NCBI RefSeq assembly: GCF_002022275.1
Contig: NZ_MSDF01000016.1
Coordinates: 374,301-438,300 of the forward strand
From: Pseudomonas fluorescens
GTDB taxonomy: Bacteria > Pseudomonadota > Gammaproteobacteria > Pseudomonadales > Pseudomonadaceae
Direction of reading: 5' to 3'
DNA: 64,000 nucleotides
Position 1 is the first letter of the stretch; the number at the start of each line of letters is the position of its first letter. The notes under the pieces were generated by a model, which saw nothing but the letters and a program-made list of their open reading frames with translations, ran no database searches and had not been told where the DNA came from. Position numbers and translations under genes: made by a program. This document shows, piece by piece, positions 45,657-54,110 of this stretch.

Positions 45657-46534
45657 CAACGCAGCAACCCCTGGTCTCGGTGATCATCGCCTCCTATAAC
45701 CACGGCCGTTACATTGAGGAGAGCATCCTCAGCGTACTGGGCCAGACCTACCCCAACATTGAGTTGCTGGTGGTCGACGATGGCTCCAAAGACGACAGCG
45801 TCGAACGTATCCAGCGCCTGCAGGCCGTGCACGGGTTTGATTTTCAGGTGCAGCAGAATCAGGGCCTGACCGCGACGCTCAACGGCGCCTTAGCCCGCGC
45901 GAAGGGCAGTTTGATCGCGCCGTTCGGTTCCGACGACATCATGTTGGCGGACCGGATCGCCACTCAGGTCGCGTACATGGAAGGCAAGCCGAAGGTCGGC
46001 ATCTGCGCCGGCAACATCGAGCTGATCGATGGCGACGGCAACCTGCATCCGGAGAAAAAGCAGCGCCGCAACGTGCCGTTTCGCAGTCTGGACTTCGACG
46101 ACATGTTCATGGACCTTAAACCCTTCCCGCCTGCGCCGACCATGTTGATTCGCCGCGAAGCGCTGGACGAGGTGGGAGGCTTTGATCCGCTGATCCCGCT
46201 GGAAGACTTGTTGATTCAGCTCAAGATCACAGCCGCCGGGTACACCATCGATGCCCTTGGCGTGGTGATGGCGCGCTACCGGCAGCATGCGAGCAACACC
46301 TACAAAAACCACCGGTACATGATTCAGAACATCCTCAAGACCTATGCAAAGTTCAGCGAGCACCCGGCGTACGACGCCGTGCGTTACGGTTTCCTGAACT
46401 CGATGTTTCTCAAGACTGCCGACCGCGACCGGCCGCTGGCGCGCGAGATCCTCAAGCAGATCCCGTTGAAGTTCTGGGGGCGCAAGACCTTGCGCGGGCT
46501 GGTGCGATTGTATTTGGCACCGCTCAGAAAGTGA
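45653..46534 (+). CDS. GT2 glycosyltransferase, WapR-like
   Basis: A 293-residue GT-A glycosyltransferase. It starts with VSVIIASYNHGRYIEESILSVLGQTY, the family signature, and has the nucleotide-binding DDGSKD and a DxD-like GSDD region at about residues 84-89. In P. aeruginosa the equivalent gene, wapR, adds the rhamnose that accepts O-antigen; the position next to waaL fits that role, but the donor sugar is not provable here. A strong terminator follows, so it ends the carbamoyltransferase-to-GT2 operon. Confidence 0.87.
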   Translation: MTTQQPLVSVIIASYNHGRYIEESILSVLGQTYPNIELLVVDDGSKDDSVERIQRLQAVHGFDFQVQQNQGLTATLNGALARAKGSLIAPFGSDDIMLADRIATQVAYMEGKPKVGICAGNIELIDGDGNLHPEKKQRRNVPFRSLDFDDMFMDLKPFPPAPTMLIRREALDEVGGFDPLIPLEDLLIQLKITAAGYTIDALGVVMARYRQHASNTYKNHRYMIQNILKTYAKFSEHPAYDAVRYGFLNSMFLKTADRDRPLAREILKQIPLKFWGRKTLRGLVRLYLAPLRK

Positions 46535-46550
46535 GGTGTTGCAGCCCGTG

Positions 46551-46590
46551 AAAAAGGCGACTATCAGTGGGTGATAGTCGCCTTTTTTTT
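46551..46590. terminator. bidirectional terminator between convergent wapR-like and waaL genes
   Basis: A long stem, AAAAAGGCGACTATCA (46551-46566) with TGATAGTCGCCTTTTT (46572-46587), a 5-base loop and a run of T on the plus strand and of A-derived T on the minus strand. It serves both convergent genes. Confidence 0.93.
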
Positions 46591-48442
46591 AGCTGACAGG
46601 TTTGGCCAGGCTCAGTACGTGCTCGCGGATTTTTGCCGTGGCCTGCGGGCTGGCAACCGAGGCATACCCCTTGGCGAATTGCTCGAAATGGGCATCGAAC
46701 AGCCAACTGCGATCCTGTGGGTAGCGCTGCATGTGGTTCAGGTTGCGCTGGCGCAATGCGTTGCGCAGGGAGGAGGGGAAGATGCGCAGGTCAGCCACGT
46801 CAATCAAGCCAAACTCGCCGTCGTCCATCAGCAGCACGTTGCCCAGGTGCAGCGAGCGAAAGTACACGCCGCGCTCGTGAAGCAGGGCGACAAAGCGGCC
46901 GAAACGTTCGATCAGCGATTCACGCAAGCTGCTGTCCAGGCTTTGCAACGCTTGGCGCAGGGTCAGGCCCGGCAGCGGCGTGTAAACGACTGCGCTGTTG
47001 CCATGGTGCACGCCATAGAGCGTGAGAATGTGCGGAGCGGGGATGCCCAGGGTGCGCAGTTGTTCGCTGTTGCTGGCGAAGCGCTCGGAGTAAGGGTTGA
47101 AGCTGCCCGAGGTGTACCAGCGGCGTGGGCGGAACACCTTGAGGAAGCTGCCGTTTTCCAGGCGTAAGACTTTCGGGCCAAGGCCGTCGGCTTCGATCAC
47201 GTGAGCGTTGTGGCTCAGTTGATCGAACGCCTGCGGCTTGAGGTTTTGCACCGGCATGCGCAGCATGCTGCTGCGGCGCTGGGCGATGCTCAGTCCGGCC
47301 AGGATTGCCAGAGGAATCCACAGCAGGAACCAATGTTCCTTGGGTCGCGACATAATGCCACCGCCTTCGGTCAGGCCTGCGCCGATGCCGTAGGTCAGGA
47401 GCGACGATGCCAGGATGAACAGCGGCTTCGCCCGTTCCTCGAAGCCTTTATACAGGCCCCAGCAAAGCATGAAGGCCCATGGGATAAAGCCGATGATGCC
47501 GACGTAATAGAGTACGCCGAGCGCAAAGCTGTGGGGCTCGACCAGTTCCATTCCCCCCACTTTCAACAGGAGGTCGGAATTGAAACTGTGGCCGATCCAG
47601 GGGTAATCAGCGATGCGCTGCAACGTCATACCCCACAATTCAAGGCGGAACGAACTGCCGCGTTCAGTGATCGCTTCGGGATAAAACATGAGAAGCGCTG
47701 CCACCCCCACGATCAACGAGGCGATCAATAGCGCAGAGCGGCGGTTACGGCTGACGAAGGTGATCCAGAGGGCGGCCATTGTCAGTGCAACCAATGGCGT
47801 GCGGGAACCGGTGGCCAGCACCGCAAGCGTCATGATCGCCAGCGCTGGCACGCTGAACCACAGCACCTTGTGGCGCTGCGTGGTGATGCACACATAGAGC
47901 CAGTAGACGGTGAAAAAGCCGAAGATGTGGGAACTGAGCAGCGGGTTGTCGAGGGCGCCCCGGCCTCCGATCATGCGCATGGTCGGCTCGAAGCCTTTGC
48001 CGAAGGCCACCAGGTTACACGCGCACACCACCAGGGCGACCATGGCGGCGCTGAAAAAAATCGGTTTGAACAGATCGTTACGGTAATGCAGCAACAAGCC
48101 GCAGCCGGCAAACAGCATGAAGGTGTGCAGGGGACGCTTGAACAGGTCGGAGTCGGCGCTGGGTTCCGGGCTCCACAGCAGGCTGAGTATGGCCCAGGCA
48201 GAGAACGCAAGAAAGGCGACAGCCAATGGCTCACGCAGCAACTCCTTGAATTCCCTGGGGCGTATGAGCAACAACAATAAGGTCGGTGCGCTGAAAAAAC
48301 CGTAGTAGAACTTGTGCAGCACATTGCGGTTGGTTACGAAGAACAGCGAACTCAGAAGCAACAACAAGCCGATGGGCAAAATCCACAGGACCAGGAAGTC
48401 GAAAACTCGATTTAAGCCATAGGTGAGGCGCTTGGAGTGCAT
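46589..48442 (-). CDS. waaL: O-antigen ligase WaaL fused to a C-terminal LPS-kinase-like domain
   Basis: Joins undecaprenyl-linked O-antigen to lipid A-core on the periplasmic face. Residues 1-385 are a polytopic ligase with about 11-12 membrane helices and the large periplasmic loop holding the conserved His (His304 in LVEPHSFAL) and Arg residues. Residues 410-610 are a soluble kinase-like domain with Lys435 (SFLKVFRP), a loop FRSLHLGN where the catalytic Asp is Ser530, and Asp548 in GLIDVAD. The single open frame continues through the junction. In P. aeruginosa waaL and an adjacent kinase-like gene are separate, as I recall. The frame extends to 48535; I prefer the Met at 48442 because membrane-like residues begin there, but neither start has a good ribosome site. 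Confidence 0.85.
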   Translation of the reverse strand: MHSKRLTYGLNRVFDFLVLWILPIGLLLLLSSLFFVTNRNVLHKFYYGFFSAPTLLLLLIRPREFKELLREPLAVAFLAFSAWAILSLLWSPEPSADSDLFKRPLHTFMLFAGCGLLLHYRNDLFKPIFFSAAMVALVVCACNLVAFGKGFEPTMRMIGGRGALDNPLLSSHIFGFFTVYWLYVCITTQRHKVLWFSVPALAIMTLAVLATGSRTPLVALTMAALWITFVSRNRRSALLIASLIVGVAALLMFYPEAITERGSSFRLELWGMTLQRIADYPWIGHSFNSDLLLKVGGMELVEPHSFALGVLYYVGIIGFIPWAFMLCWGLYKGFEERAKPLFILASSLLTYGIGAGLTEGGGIMSRPKEHWFLLWIPLAILAGLSIAQRRSSMLRMPVQNLKPQAFDQLSHNAHVIEADGLGPKVLRLENGSFLKVFRPRRWYTSGSFNPYSERFASNSEQLRTLGIPAPHILTLYGVHHGNSAVVYTPLPGLTLRQALQSLDSSLRESLIERFGRFVALLHERGVYFRSLHLGNVLLMDDGEFGLIDVADLRIFPSSLRNALRQRNLNHMQRYPQDRSWLFDAHFEQFAKGYASVASPQATAKIREHVLSLAKPVS

Positions 48443-48601
48443 ACAGTAAAGCCATTCCAGAATTGAGAAAGCCGACCATCTTAAAGTGGTGGCTATTTGA
48501 TATCGTCGGTTGAATCCAACCGGCCCGAGGGTCATGCCGGGTGCAAGTACAACAGAGAAGCTGTGCTAAAGTCAGCCTCCTTTTTCAAAACGCCGCGTGA
48601 T

Positions 48602-50407
48602 ATGACCGACTCCAGTCCTAGCGCAAGCCCTTCGAGCTTGAAAATATACTTCCGCCTGCTCAGTTACGTTAAGCCCTACATGGGCTTGTTTGCGTTGAGT
48701 ATTGTCGGATTTCTGATTTTCGCGTCGACCCAGCCCATGCTGGGGTACATCCTCAAGTACTTCGTCGACGGCCTATCCAATCCGGAGGCGGTGCTGTTCC
48801 CGAGCGTACCGCTCCTGCGTGACCTGCAATTGCTCCAAGCCGTGCCGTTGTTGATCATTCTGATCGCCGCCTGGCAGGGCCTGGGCTCGTTCCTGGGCAA
48901 CTACCTGTTGGCCAAGGTTTCTCTGGGCCTGGTCCACGACCTGCGCGTGCAGCTGTTCAACAACCTGCTGACACTGCCCAACCGCTACTTCGACAACCAC
49001 AACTCCGGGCATCTGATTTCCCGCATCACCTTCAACGTGACCATGGTCACGGGTGCTGCCACCGATGCCATCAAGGTGGTGATCCGCGAAGGCATGACGG
49101 TGATCTTCCTGTTTGCCTCGCTGCTGTTCATGAACTGGCGCCTGACGCTGGTGATGGTTGCCATCCTGCCGCTGATCGCGGTGATGGTCAGAACGGCCAG
49201 CAAGAAATTCCGCAAGCAGAGCAAGAAAATCCAGGTGGCCATGGGCGACGTGACGCACGTCGCGTCCGAAACCATCCAGGGCTATCGCGTCGTGCGCAGC
49301 TTTGGTGGCGAAGTCTACGAGGAGAAGCGTTTCCTCAAGGCCAGCCTGAGCAACACCAACAAACAGTTGAGCATGACCCGCACGGGTGCGATCTACACAC
49401 CGGCCCTGCAACTGGTGATCTACACCGCCATGGCGGTATTGATGTTCCTCGTGCTTTACCTTCGCGGCGACGCGTCGGCGGGTGACATGGTGGCCTACAT
49501 CACGCTGGCCGGCCTGCTGCCCAAGCCGATCCGTCAATTGTCGGAAGTCAGCTCGACCATCCAGAAAGGCGTGGCCGGCGCTGAAAGCATCTTCGAACAA
49601 CTCGACGAAGAACAGGAAGTCGACCGTGGCACCGTTGAGCGCGACGAGGTCAGCGGCCGTCTGGAAGTGCGGAACCTGAACTTCACGTACCCAGGCACCG
49701 AACGTCATGTGCTCAAGGACATCAGCTTTACTGCCGAACCTGGGCAGATGATCGCTCTGGTGGGCCGTTCCGGCAGTGGCAAGTCGACCCTGGCCAGCCT
49801 GATTCCGCGCTTCTATCACCATGAAAGCGGCGAAATCCTGCTCGATGGCGTTGAGATCGAAGACTACAAGCTGCTCAACCTGCGCAAACACATTGCCCAG
49901 GTGACCCAGCACGTGACCCTGTTCAGTGACACCGTGACCAACAACATCGCGTATGGCGACCTGGCCGGTGCGCCACGGGCGGACGTTGAAGCGGCGGCGG
50001 CGGATGCCTATGCCAAGGACTTCATCGACCAGTTGCCAAAAGGCTTCGACACCCCGGTCGGCGAAAACGGCGTGCTCTTGTCCGGCGGCCAGCGCCAGCG
50101 CCTGGCGATTGCCCGTGCCTTGCTCAAGAACGCGCCACTGCTGATTCTCGACGAGGCCACCTCAGCCCTCGACACCGAGTCCGAGCGGCACATTCAGGCA
50201 GCTCTGGACAAGGTCATGCAAGGCCGCACGACGCTGGTGATCGCGCACCGCCTGTCCACTATCGAGAAAGCCGACCTGATCCTGGTGATGGATGATGGCC
50301 GGATCGTGGAGCGTGGCTCCCACGGCGAACTGTTGGCGCAGAACGGCTACTACGCGCGCCTGCATGCCATGGGCCTGGATGCCCCCGTGCCCGCCGACAT
50401 CACCTAA
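48602..50407 (+). CDS. msbA: lipid A-core flippase MsbA
   Basis: Homodimeric ABC exporter that flips lipid A-core across the inner membrane. The 601 residues have six membrane helices (about 25-330), Walker A GRSGSGKST, the signature LSGGQRQRLAIARALL and Walker B LLILDEATSALD. The frame runs 35 codons further upstream, but the Met at 48602 gives the usual short N-terminus and leaves room for divergent promoters with waaL. It is an essential gene. hldE follows after a REP doublet and its own predicted promoter. Confidence 0.96.
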   Translation: MTDSSPSASPSSLKIYFRLLSYVKPYMGLFALSIVGFLIFASTQPMLGYILKYFVDGLSNPEAVLFPSVPLLRDLQLLQAVPLLIILIAAWQGLGSFLGNYLLAKVSLGLVHDLRVQLFNNLLTLPNRYFDNHNSGHLISRITFNVTMVTGAATDAIKVVIREGMTVIFLFASLLFMNWRLTLVMVAILPLIAVMVRTASKKFRKQSKKIQVAMGDVTHVASETIQGYRVVRSFGGEVYEEKRFLKASLSNTNKQLSMTRTGAIYTPALQLVIYTAMAVLMFLVLYLRGDASAGDMVAYITLAGLLPKPIRQLSEVSSTIQKGVAGAESIFEQLDEEQEVDRGTVERDEVSGRLEVRNLNFTYPGTERHVLKDISFTAEPGQMIALVGRSGSGKSTLASLIPRFYHHESGEILLDGVEIEDYKLLNLRKHIAQVTQHVTLFSDTVTNNIAYGDLAGAPRADVEAAAADAYAKDFIDQLPKGFDTPVGENGVLLSGGQRQRLAIARALLKNAPLLILDEATSALDTESERHIQAALDKVMQGRTTLVIAHRLSTIEKADLILVMDDGRIVERGSHGELLAQNGYYARLHAMGLDAPVPADIT

Positions 50408-50412
50408 AACCC

Positions 50413-50502
50413 TGTGGGAGCGGGCTTGCCCGCGATTGCGGAGTGTCAGTCACCGGAAATGTTGACAGGTACACCGCCATCGCGGGCAAGCCCGCTCCCA
50501 CA
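50413..50502. repeat. REP doublet, TGTGGGAGCGGG family
   Basis: Inverted arms TGTGGGAGCGGGCTTGCCCG and complement around a short spacer, between msbA and hldE. It differs from the TGTGGGAGCTGG copies by compensated changes in both arms, which keeps the hairpin intact. Confidence 0.92.
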
Positions 50503-50579
50503 TTTGCTCTTCATTGTTGCCAGCGCTGTTGCACGGCAACATCTTCCGTCACGCCCCCCACAAGCCTTTGACAACCCTG

Positions 50580-50588
50580 TGCTAATAT
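50580..50588 (+). promoter_or_regulatory. extended -10 promoter candidate for hldE
   Basis: TGCTAATAT has the TGN extension followed by TAATAT. TTGACA occurs at 50568-50573 but is only 9 bases away, too close to be its -35. Transcription would begin about 28 bases before the hldE start. Confidence 0.4.
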
Positions 50589-50622
50589 CGCGCCCCTGTT
50601 CATTTTGTATGTGGGTTGCTCC

Positions 50623-52047
50623 ATGAAGTTGTCCATGCCGCGATTCGATCAAGCCCCTGTCTTGGTGGTCGGCGATGTCATGCTCGACCGTTACTGGCAT
50701 GGCGGTACCTCACGGATTTCCCCTGAGGCACCGGTACCGGTAGTCAAGGTCGAGCAAATCGAAGACCGTCCAGGTGGCGCTGCCAACGTTGCCCTCAATA
50801 TTGCCGCTCTCGGCGCTCCGGCCTCTCTGGTGGGTGTGACCGGCGACGACGAAGCCGCCAACAGCCTGGCCAACAGCCTGCGCGGTGCCGGCGTGCGCGC
50901 GCTGTTCCAGCGCATCGCCCATCAGCCGACCATCGTCAAGCTGCGGGTCATGAGCCGTCACCAGCAATTGCTCCGTATCGATTTCGAAGAACCCTTCGCC
51001 ACCGACGCCCTGGCCCTGAGTGGCCAGGTCGACGCATTGCTCGAAGGTATCAAGGTGCTGGTGTTGTCCGACTACGGCAAAGGCGCCTTGAAGAATCACC
51101 AGGAATTGATCCAGGCCGCGAAGGCCAGGGGCATTCCTGTACTCGCCGATCCCAAGGGCAAGGACTTCTCGATTTATCGGGGCGCCAGCCTGATCACGCC
51201 AAACCTGAGCGAGTTCGAAGCCATCGTCGGCGGTTGCGCCGATGAGCACGAACTCGTGACGAAAGGCGCCACGCTGATGGCCGACCTCGACCTCGGCGCC
51301 TTGCTGGTCACCCGTGGCGAACACGGCATGACCCTGCTGCGCCCGGGCCACCCGGCGATGCACCTGCCGGCGCGCGCGCGTGAAGTGTTCGACGTCACTG
51401 GCGCTGGTGATACCGTTATTTCCACCCTGGCGGCCTCCATTGCGGCCGGTGAAGAATTGCCCCACGCCGTGGCGCTGGCCAATCTGGCGGCGGGCATTGT
51501 GGTTGGCAAATTGGGTACGGCTGCTATCAGCGCCCCCGAGTTGCGCCGCGCGATCCAGCGTTCCGAAGGCTCGGAGCGTGGCGTGTTGACCATTGAGCAA
51601 TTGCTGCTGGCCATCGACGACGCGCGTGCCCACAACGAAAGCATTGTGTTCACCAACGGCTGCTTCGACATCCTCCACGCAGGCCACGTGACCTACCTGG
51701 AGCAGGCTCGCGCGCAAGGCGATCGTCTGATCGTCGCGGTTAACGATGACGCATCGGTCAGCCGCCTCAAAGGCCCGGGCCGTCCGATCAACAGTGTCGA
51801 CCGGCGCATGGCGGTATTGGCCGGTTTGGGCGCCGTGGACTGGGTGATCAGCTTCCCTGAAGGCACCCCGGAAAACTTGCTGGCCCAGGTCAAGCCGGAC
51901 GTGCTGGTCAAGGGCGGCGACTATTCCGTCGACCAGGTGGTGGGTGCCGATATCGTCAGCGCCTACGGCGGCAAGGTCAAAGTGTTGGGCCTGGTCGAGA
52001 ACAGCTCGACCACGGCCATTGTCGAGAAGATCCGAAACAATGAGTAA
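50623..52047 (+). CDS. hldE: bifunctional heptose-7-phosphate kinase / heptose-1-phosphate adenylyltransferase
   Basis: Makes ADP-heptose precursors for WaaC and WaaF. The 474 residues are the standard length. The N-terminal PfkB-type kinase (about 1-320) has RPGGAANVALNIAALG and DVTGAGDTVIS; the C-terminal nucleotidyltransferase (about 340-474) has FTNGCFDILHAGHVTYLEQA. The frame extends six codons upstream, but the Met at 50623 matches the family. Its last 8 bases overlap the start of the epimerase gene. Confidence 0.97.
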   Translation: MKLSMPRFDQAPVLVVGDVMLDRYWHGGTSRISPEAPVPVVKVEQIEDRPGGAANVALNIAALGAPASLVGVTGDDEAANSLANSLRGAGVRALFQRIAHQPTIVKLRVMSRHQQLLRIDFEEPFATDALALSGQVDALLEGIKVLVLSDYGKGALKNHQELIQAAKARGIPVLADPKGKDFSIYRGASLITPNLSEFEAIVGGCADEHELVTKGATLMADLDLGALLVTRGEHGMTLLRPGHPAMHLPARAREVFDVTGAGDTVISTLAASIAAGEELPHAVALANLAAGIVVGKLGTAAISAPELRRAIQRSEGSERGVLTIEQLLLAIDDARAHNESIVFTNGCFDILHAGHVTYLEQARAQGDRLIVAVNDDASVSRLKGPGRPINSVDRRMAVLAGLGAVDWVISFPEGTPENLLAQVKPDVLVKGGDYSVDQVVGADIVSAYGGKVKVLGLVENSSTTAIVEKIRNNE

Positions 52048-52975
52048 GTCTGATAATCGGGTTCTGATCACGGGCGGCGCCGGGTTCATCGGTTCGCACC
52101 TGGTTGATGCATTGCTCGCCAAGGGCTATGCCGTGCGGGTGCTGGATGACCTGTCCACCGGCAAACGCAGCAACCTGCCGTTGGATAACCCGCGCGTCGA
52201 ACTGATTGAGGGCGATGTGGCCGATGCCGAGCTCGTGGCGCACGCCGCTATCGGCGCGACGGCGGTGGTGCACCTGGCCGCCGTGGCGTCGGTGCAAGCC
52301 TCAGTGGATGACCCGGTCAGCACGCACCAGAGCAATTTTGTCGGCACCCTGAATGTCTGCGAAGCCATGCGCAAAGCCGGTGTGAAGCGCGTGGTATTTG
52401 CCTCCAGCGCGGCGGTGTACGGCAACAACGGCGAAGGGGCTTCGATCGACGAAGAGACCACCAAAGCGCCATTGACGCCTTATGCCTCGGACAAGCTGGC
52501 CGGTGAGCACTACTTCGACTTCTACCGTCGCCAGCATGGCCTGGAGCCGGTGATCTTCCGCTTCTTCAATATCTTCGGCCCGCGTCAGGATCCGTCATCG
52601 CCGTACTCCGGCGTGATCAGCATCTTCAGCGAACGCGTGCAGCAAGGCGTGCCGATCACCGTGTTCGGCGATGGCGAGCAAACCCGCGATTTCATGTACG
52701 TGGAAGACCTCGTGGATTTGCTGGTACAAGCCATCGAAGTGCCGCATGCGCCGCTGGGTGCGATCAACGTCGGCTGGAACCGCACCACTACGCTCAAGCA
52801 GGTGTTGCAGGCGCTGGAAGAGATTGTTGGCAAGTTGCCAGCTGTGACCTACGGGCCAGCGCGCTCGGGCGACATCCGGCATTCGCGGGCGAATAATCAG
52901 CGGTTGCTGGCCAGTTTCACGCTGCCTGAGCCGACGCCGCTGAAGGTCGGCCTTGAGCGCCTGCTTAACGTCTGA
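52040..52975 (+). CDS. NAD-dependent nucleotide-sugar epimerase/dehydratase
   Basis: A 311-residue extended SDR enzyme, likely a UDP-sugar 4-epimerase. It has the NAD motif TGGAGFIGSH (11-20), the catalytic triad candidates Ser122-123, Tyr148 and Lys152 (YASDK) and the substrate region RFFNIFGPRQDPSSPYSG. The frame runs back to 51944 inside hldE, but the Met at 52040 gives the normal N-terminus and an 8-base overlap with hldE. Close coupling with hldE suggests it supplies an LPS sugar; UDP-Glc, UDP-GlcNAc or a heptose derivative cannot be told apart here. Confidence 0.9.
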   Translation: MSKSDNRVLITGGAGFIGSHLVDALLAKGYAVRVLDDLSTGKRSNLPLDNPRVELIEGDVADAELVAHAAIGATAVVHLAAVASVQASVDDPVSTHQSNFVGTLNVCEAMRKAGVKRVVFASSAAVYGNNGEGASIDEETTKAPLTPYASDKLAGEHYFDFYRRQHGLEPVIFRFFNIFGPRQDPSSPYSGVISIFSERVQQGVPITVFGDGEQTRDFMYVEDLVDLLVQAIEVPHAPLGAINVGWNRTTTLKQVLQALEEIVGKLPAVTYGPARSGDIRHSRANNQRLLASFTLPEPTPLKVGLERLLNV

Positions 52976-52986
52976 CTGCGGTCGCC

Positions 52987-53073
52987 TGTGGGAGCTGGCT
53001 TGCCTGCGATAGCATCACCTCGGTATATCAGTTAGACCGAGGTGGCTGAATCGCAGGCAAGCCAGCTCCCACA
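52987..53073. repeat. REP doublet, TGTGGGAGCTGG family
   Basis: Inverted arms of the main family between the convergent epimerase gene and the Nudix-like gene. The spacer contains CCTCGGT-TATCAGTTA, close to the spacer at 58792. Confidence 0.92.
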
Positions 53074-53100
53074 CAAGCCATATTCCACAACAGGTTTGAT

Positions 53101-54069
53101 TTAGCCTTTGGCTTTTTTCTTCGGCACGATCTTGCGCAGCATCTGCTTGGCCTTCCCGGTCAGGCGCTTGAGCTTCGATTCTTTCTCAGGCTGTGCCAAC
53201 CCTTGCTGACGAAGCCAATCCTTCCAGCGAATCCGCTCGTCCCGCACCAGCCAGCCTTCCTGCAATGCGAAGCTTTCCGCCAGGTATAAACCGCGGGTGC
53301 TGGCCGGGATCAACTGGTCTTTCTTGACGGTGTACAGCTCGGCGATAGGCTGGCCGTCCTTCAATGGCATCAGGTACAGATCCGGGCGCTGGCGGTCGAG
53401 GCGCGCCACCAGTTGGTCGCCCTCCAGTCGCTCATCGACATGGAACAGGCTGAGGGATTTGGCTTCCTTGGGCACTTCCAGGCGCAGGTCGTAAATCAGC
53501 TGCAGCGACGCCGTGGGCAGGTGCACGTAGGCCCGCGGGCGTTCGATCAGTTGGGTGGTGGCGCAGCGCACCGGGCGGGCGGCGCCGGACAGCGGGCTCA
53601 GGCGAAACGGCAGGGCTTCGCGGTAATGCAGGGCGGCGGAGTAGGGCGCCGGCAGCCAGGTGTCATTGAAGCGCCCGCCGAGCCAGCCTTCGGGCGTCTC
53701 CAGTAAACATTCTTCGGCAATTTCCTGGATCGCAGTGTGCAGCGGCAGGTTCAGTTCATGGGCGGGCACGTAGCCGGAGATGAGCTTGAGCACCACGTCA
53801 CCCCGGTCCTGACGGCGCTGGCGCACCAGCACCCAGTAATCCTTGTTTTGCCAGTGAAGGGTCAGGCGTACTGACACGCCCAGGTTGGCCAGTTCCAGGG
53901 CGAAACGTTCAGGGTCTGCCACCTCCACCGGCTTGCGCCTTTGCAGGGTCTGGGCGAAGTTGAGCGGCATGCCCACGCTTTGGTAACTCAGGCCTTCGGG
54001 TGTGGCTTCGACGTGCAGCGGCAGTGTTTTGAAGTTACTCGGGTTTTTTCTTATGAGCGTTCGCGGCAT
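53101..54069 (-). CDS. uncharacterised protein with a degenerate Nudix-like box
   Basis: A 322-residue soluble protein that I do not recognise from a characterised family. Residues 99-122 read G-x5-E-x9-QEIAEE-C-L-L, resembling the Nudix box G-x5-E-x7-REUxEExGU but with two extra residues and Arg replaced by Gln. It is preceded by a WVLVRQRRQDRG strand typical of a Nudix beta sheet. The C-terminus is strongly basic (KAKQMLRKIVPKKKAKG). AGGAG lies 6 bases before the ATG at 54069, so I reject the upstream start at 54111. It is on the same strand as, and 41 bases after, the aldo/keto reductase gene and is probably in one operon with it. The function is unknown. Confidence 0.8.
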   Translation of the reverse strand: MPRTLIRKNPSNFKTLPLHVEATPEGLSYQSVGMPLNFAQTLQRRKPVEVADPERFALELANLGVSVRLTLHWQNKDYWVLVRQRRQDRGDVVLKLISGYVPAHELNLPLHTAIQEIAEECLLETPEGWLGGRFNDTWLPAPYSAALHYREALPFRLSPLSGAARPVRCATTQLIERPRAYVHLPTASLQLIYDLRLEVPKEAKSLSLFHVDERLEGDQLVARLDRQRPDLYLMPLKDGQPIAELYTVKKDQLIPASTRGLYLAESFALQEGWLVRDERIRWKDWLRQQGLAQPEKESKLKRLTGKAKQMLRKIVPKKKAKG

Positions 54070-54110
54070 GTCGGCTCCTTCTTGCGACGGGGTCGGCCGC
54101 GTGGGCGGCA

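Noticed and set aside
50568..50588. TTGACA plus TAATAT as a normal sigma-70 promoter for hldE
   Set aside because: The spacing is only 9 bases. I kept the extended -10 alone at low confidence.
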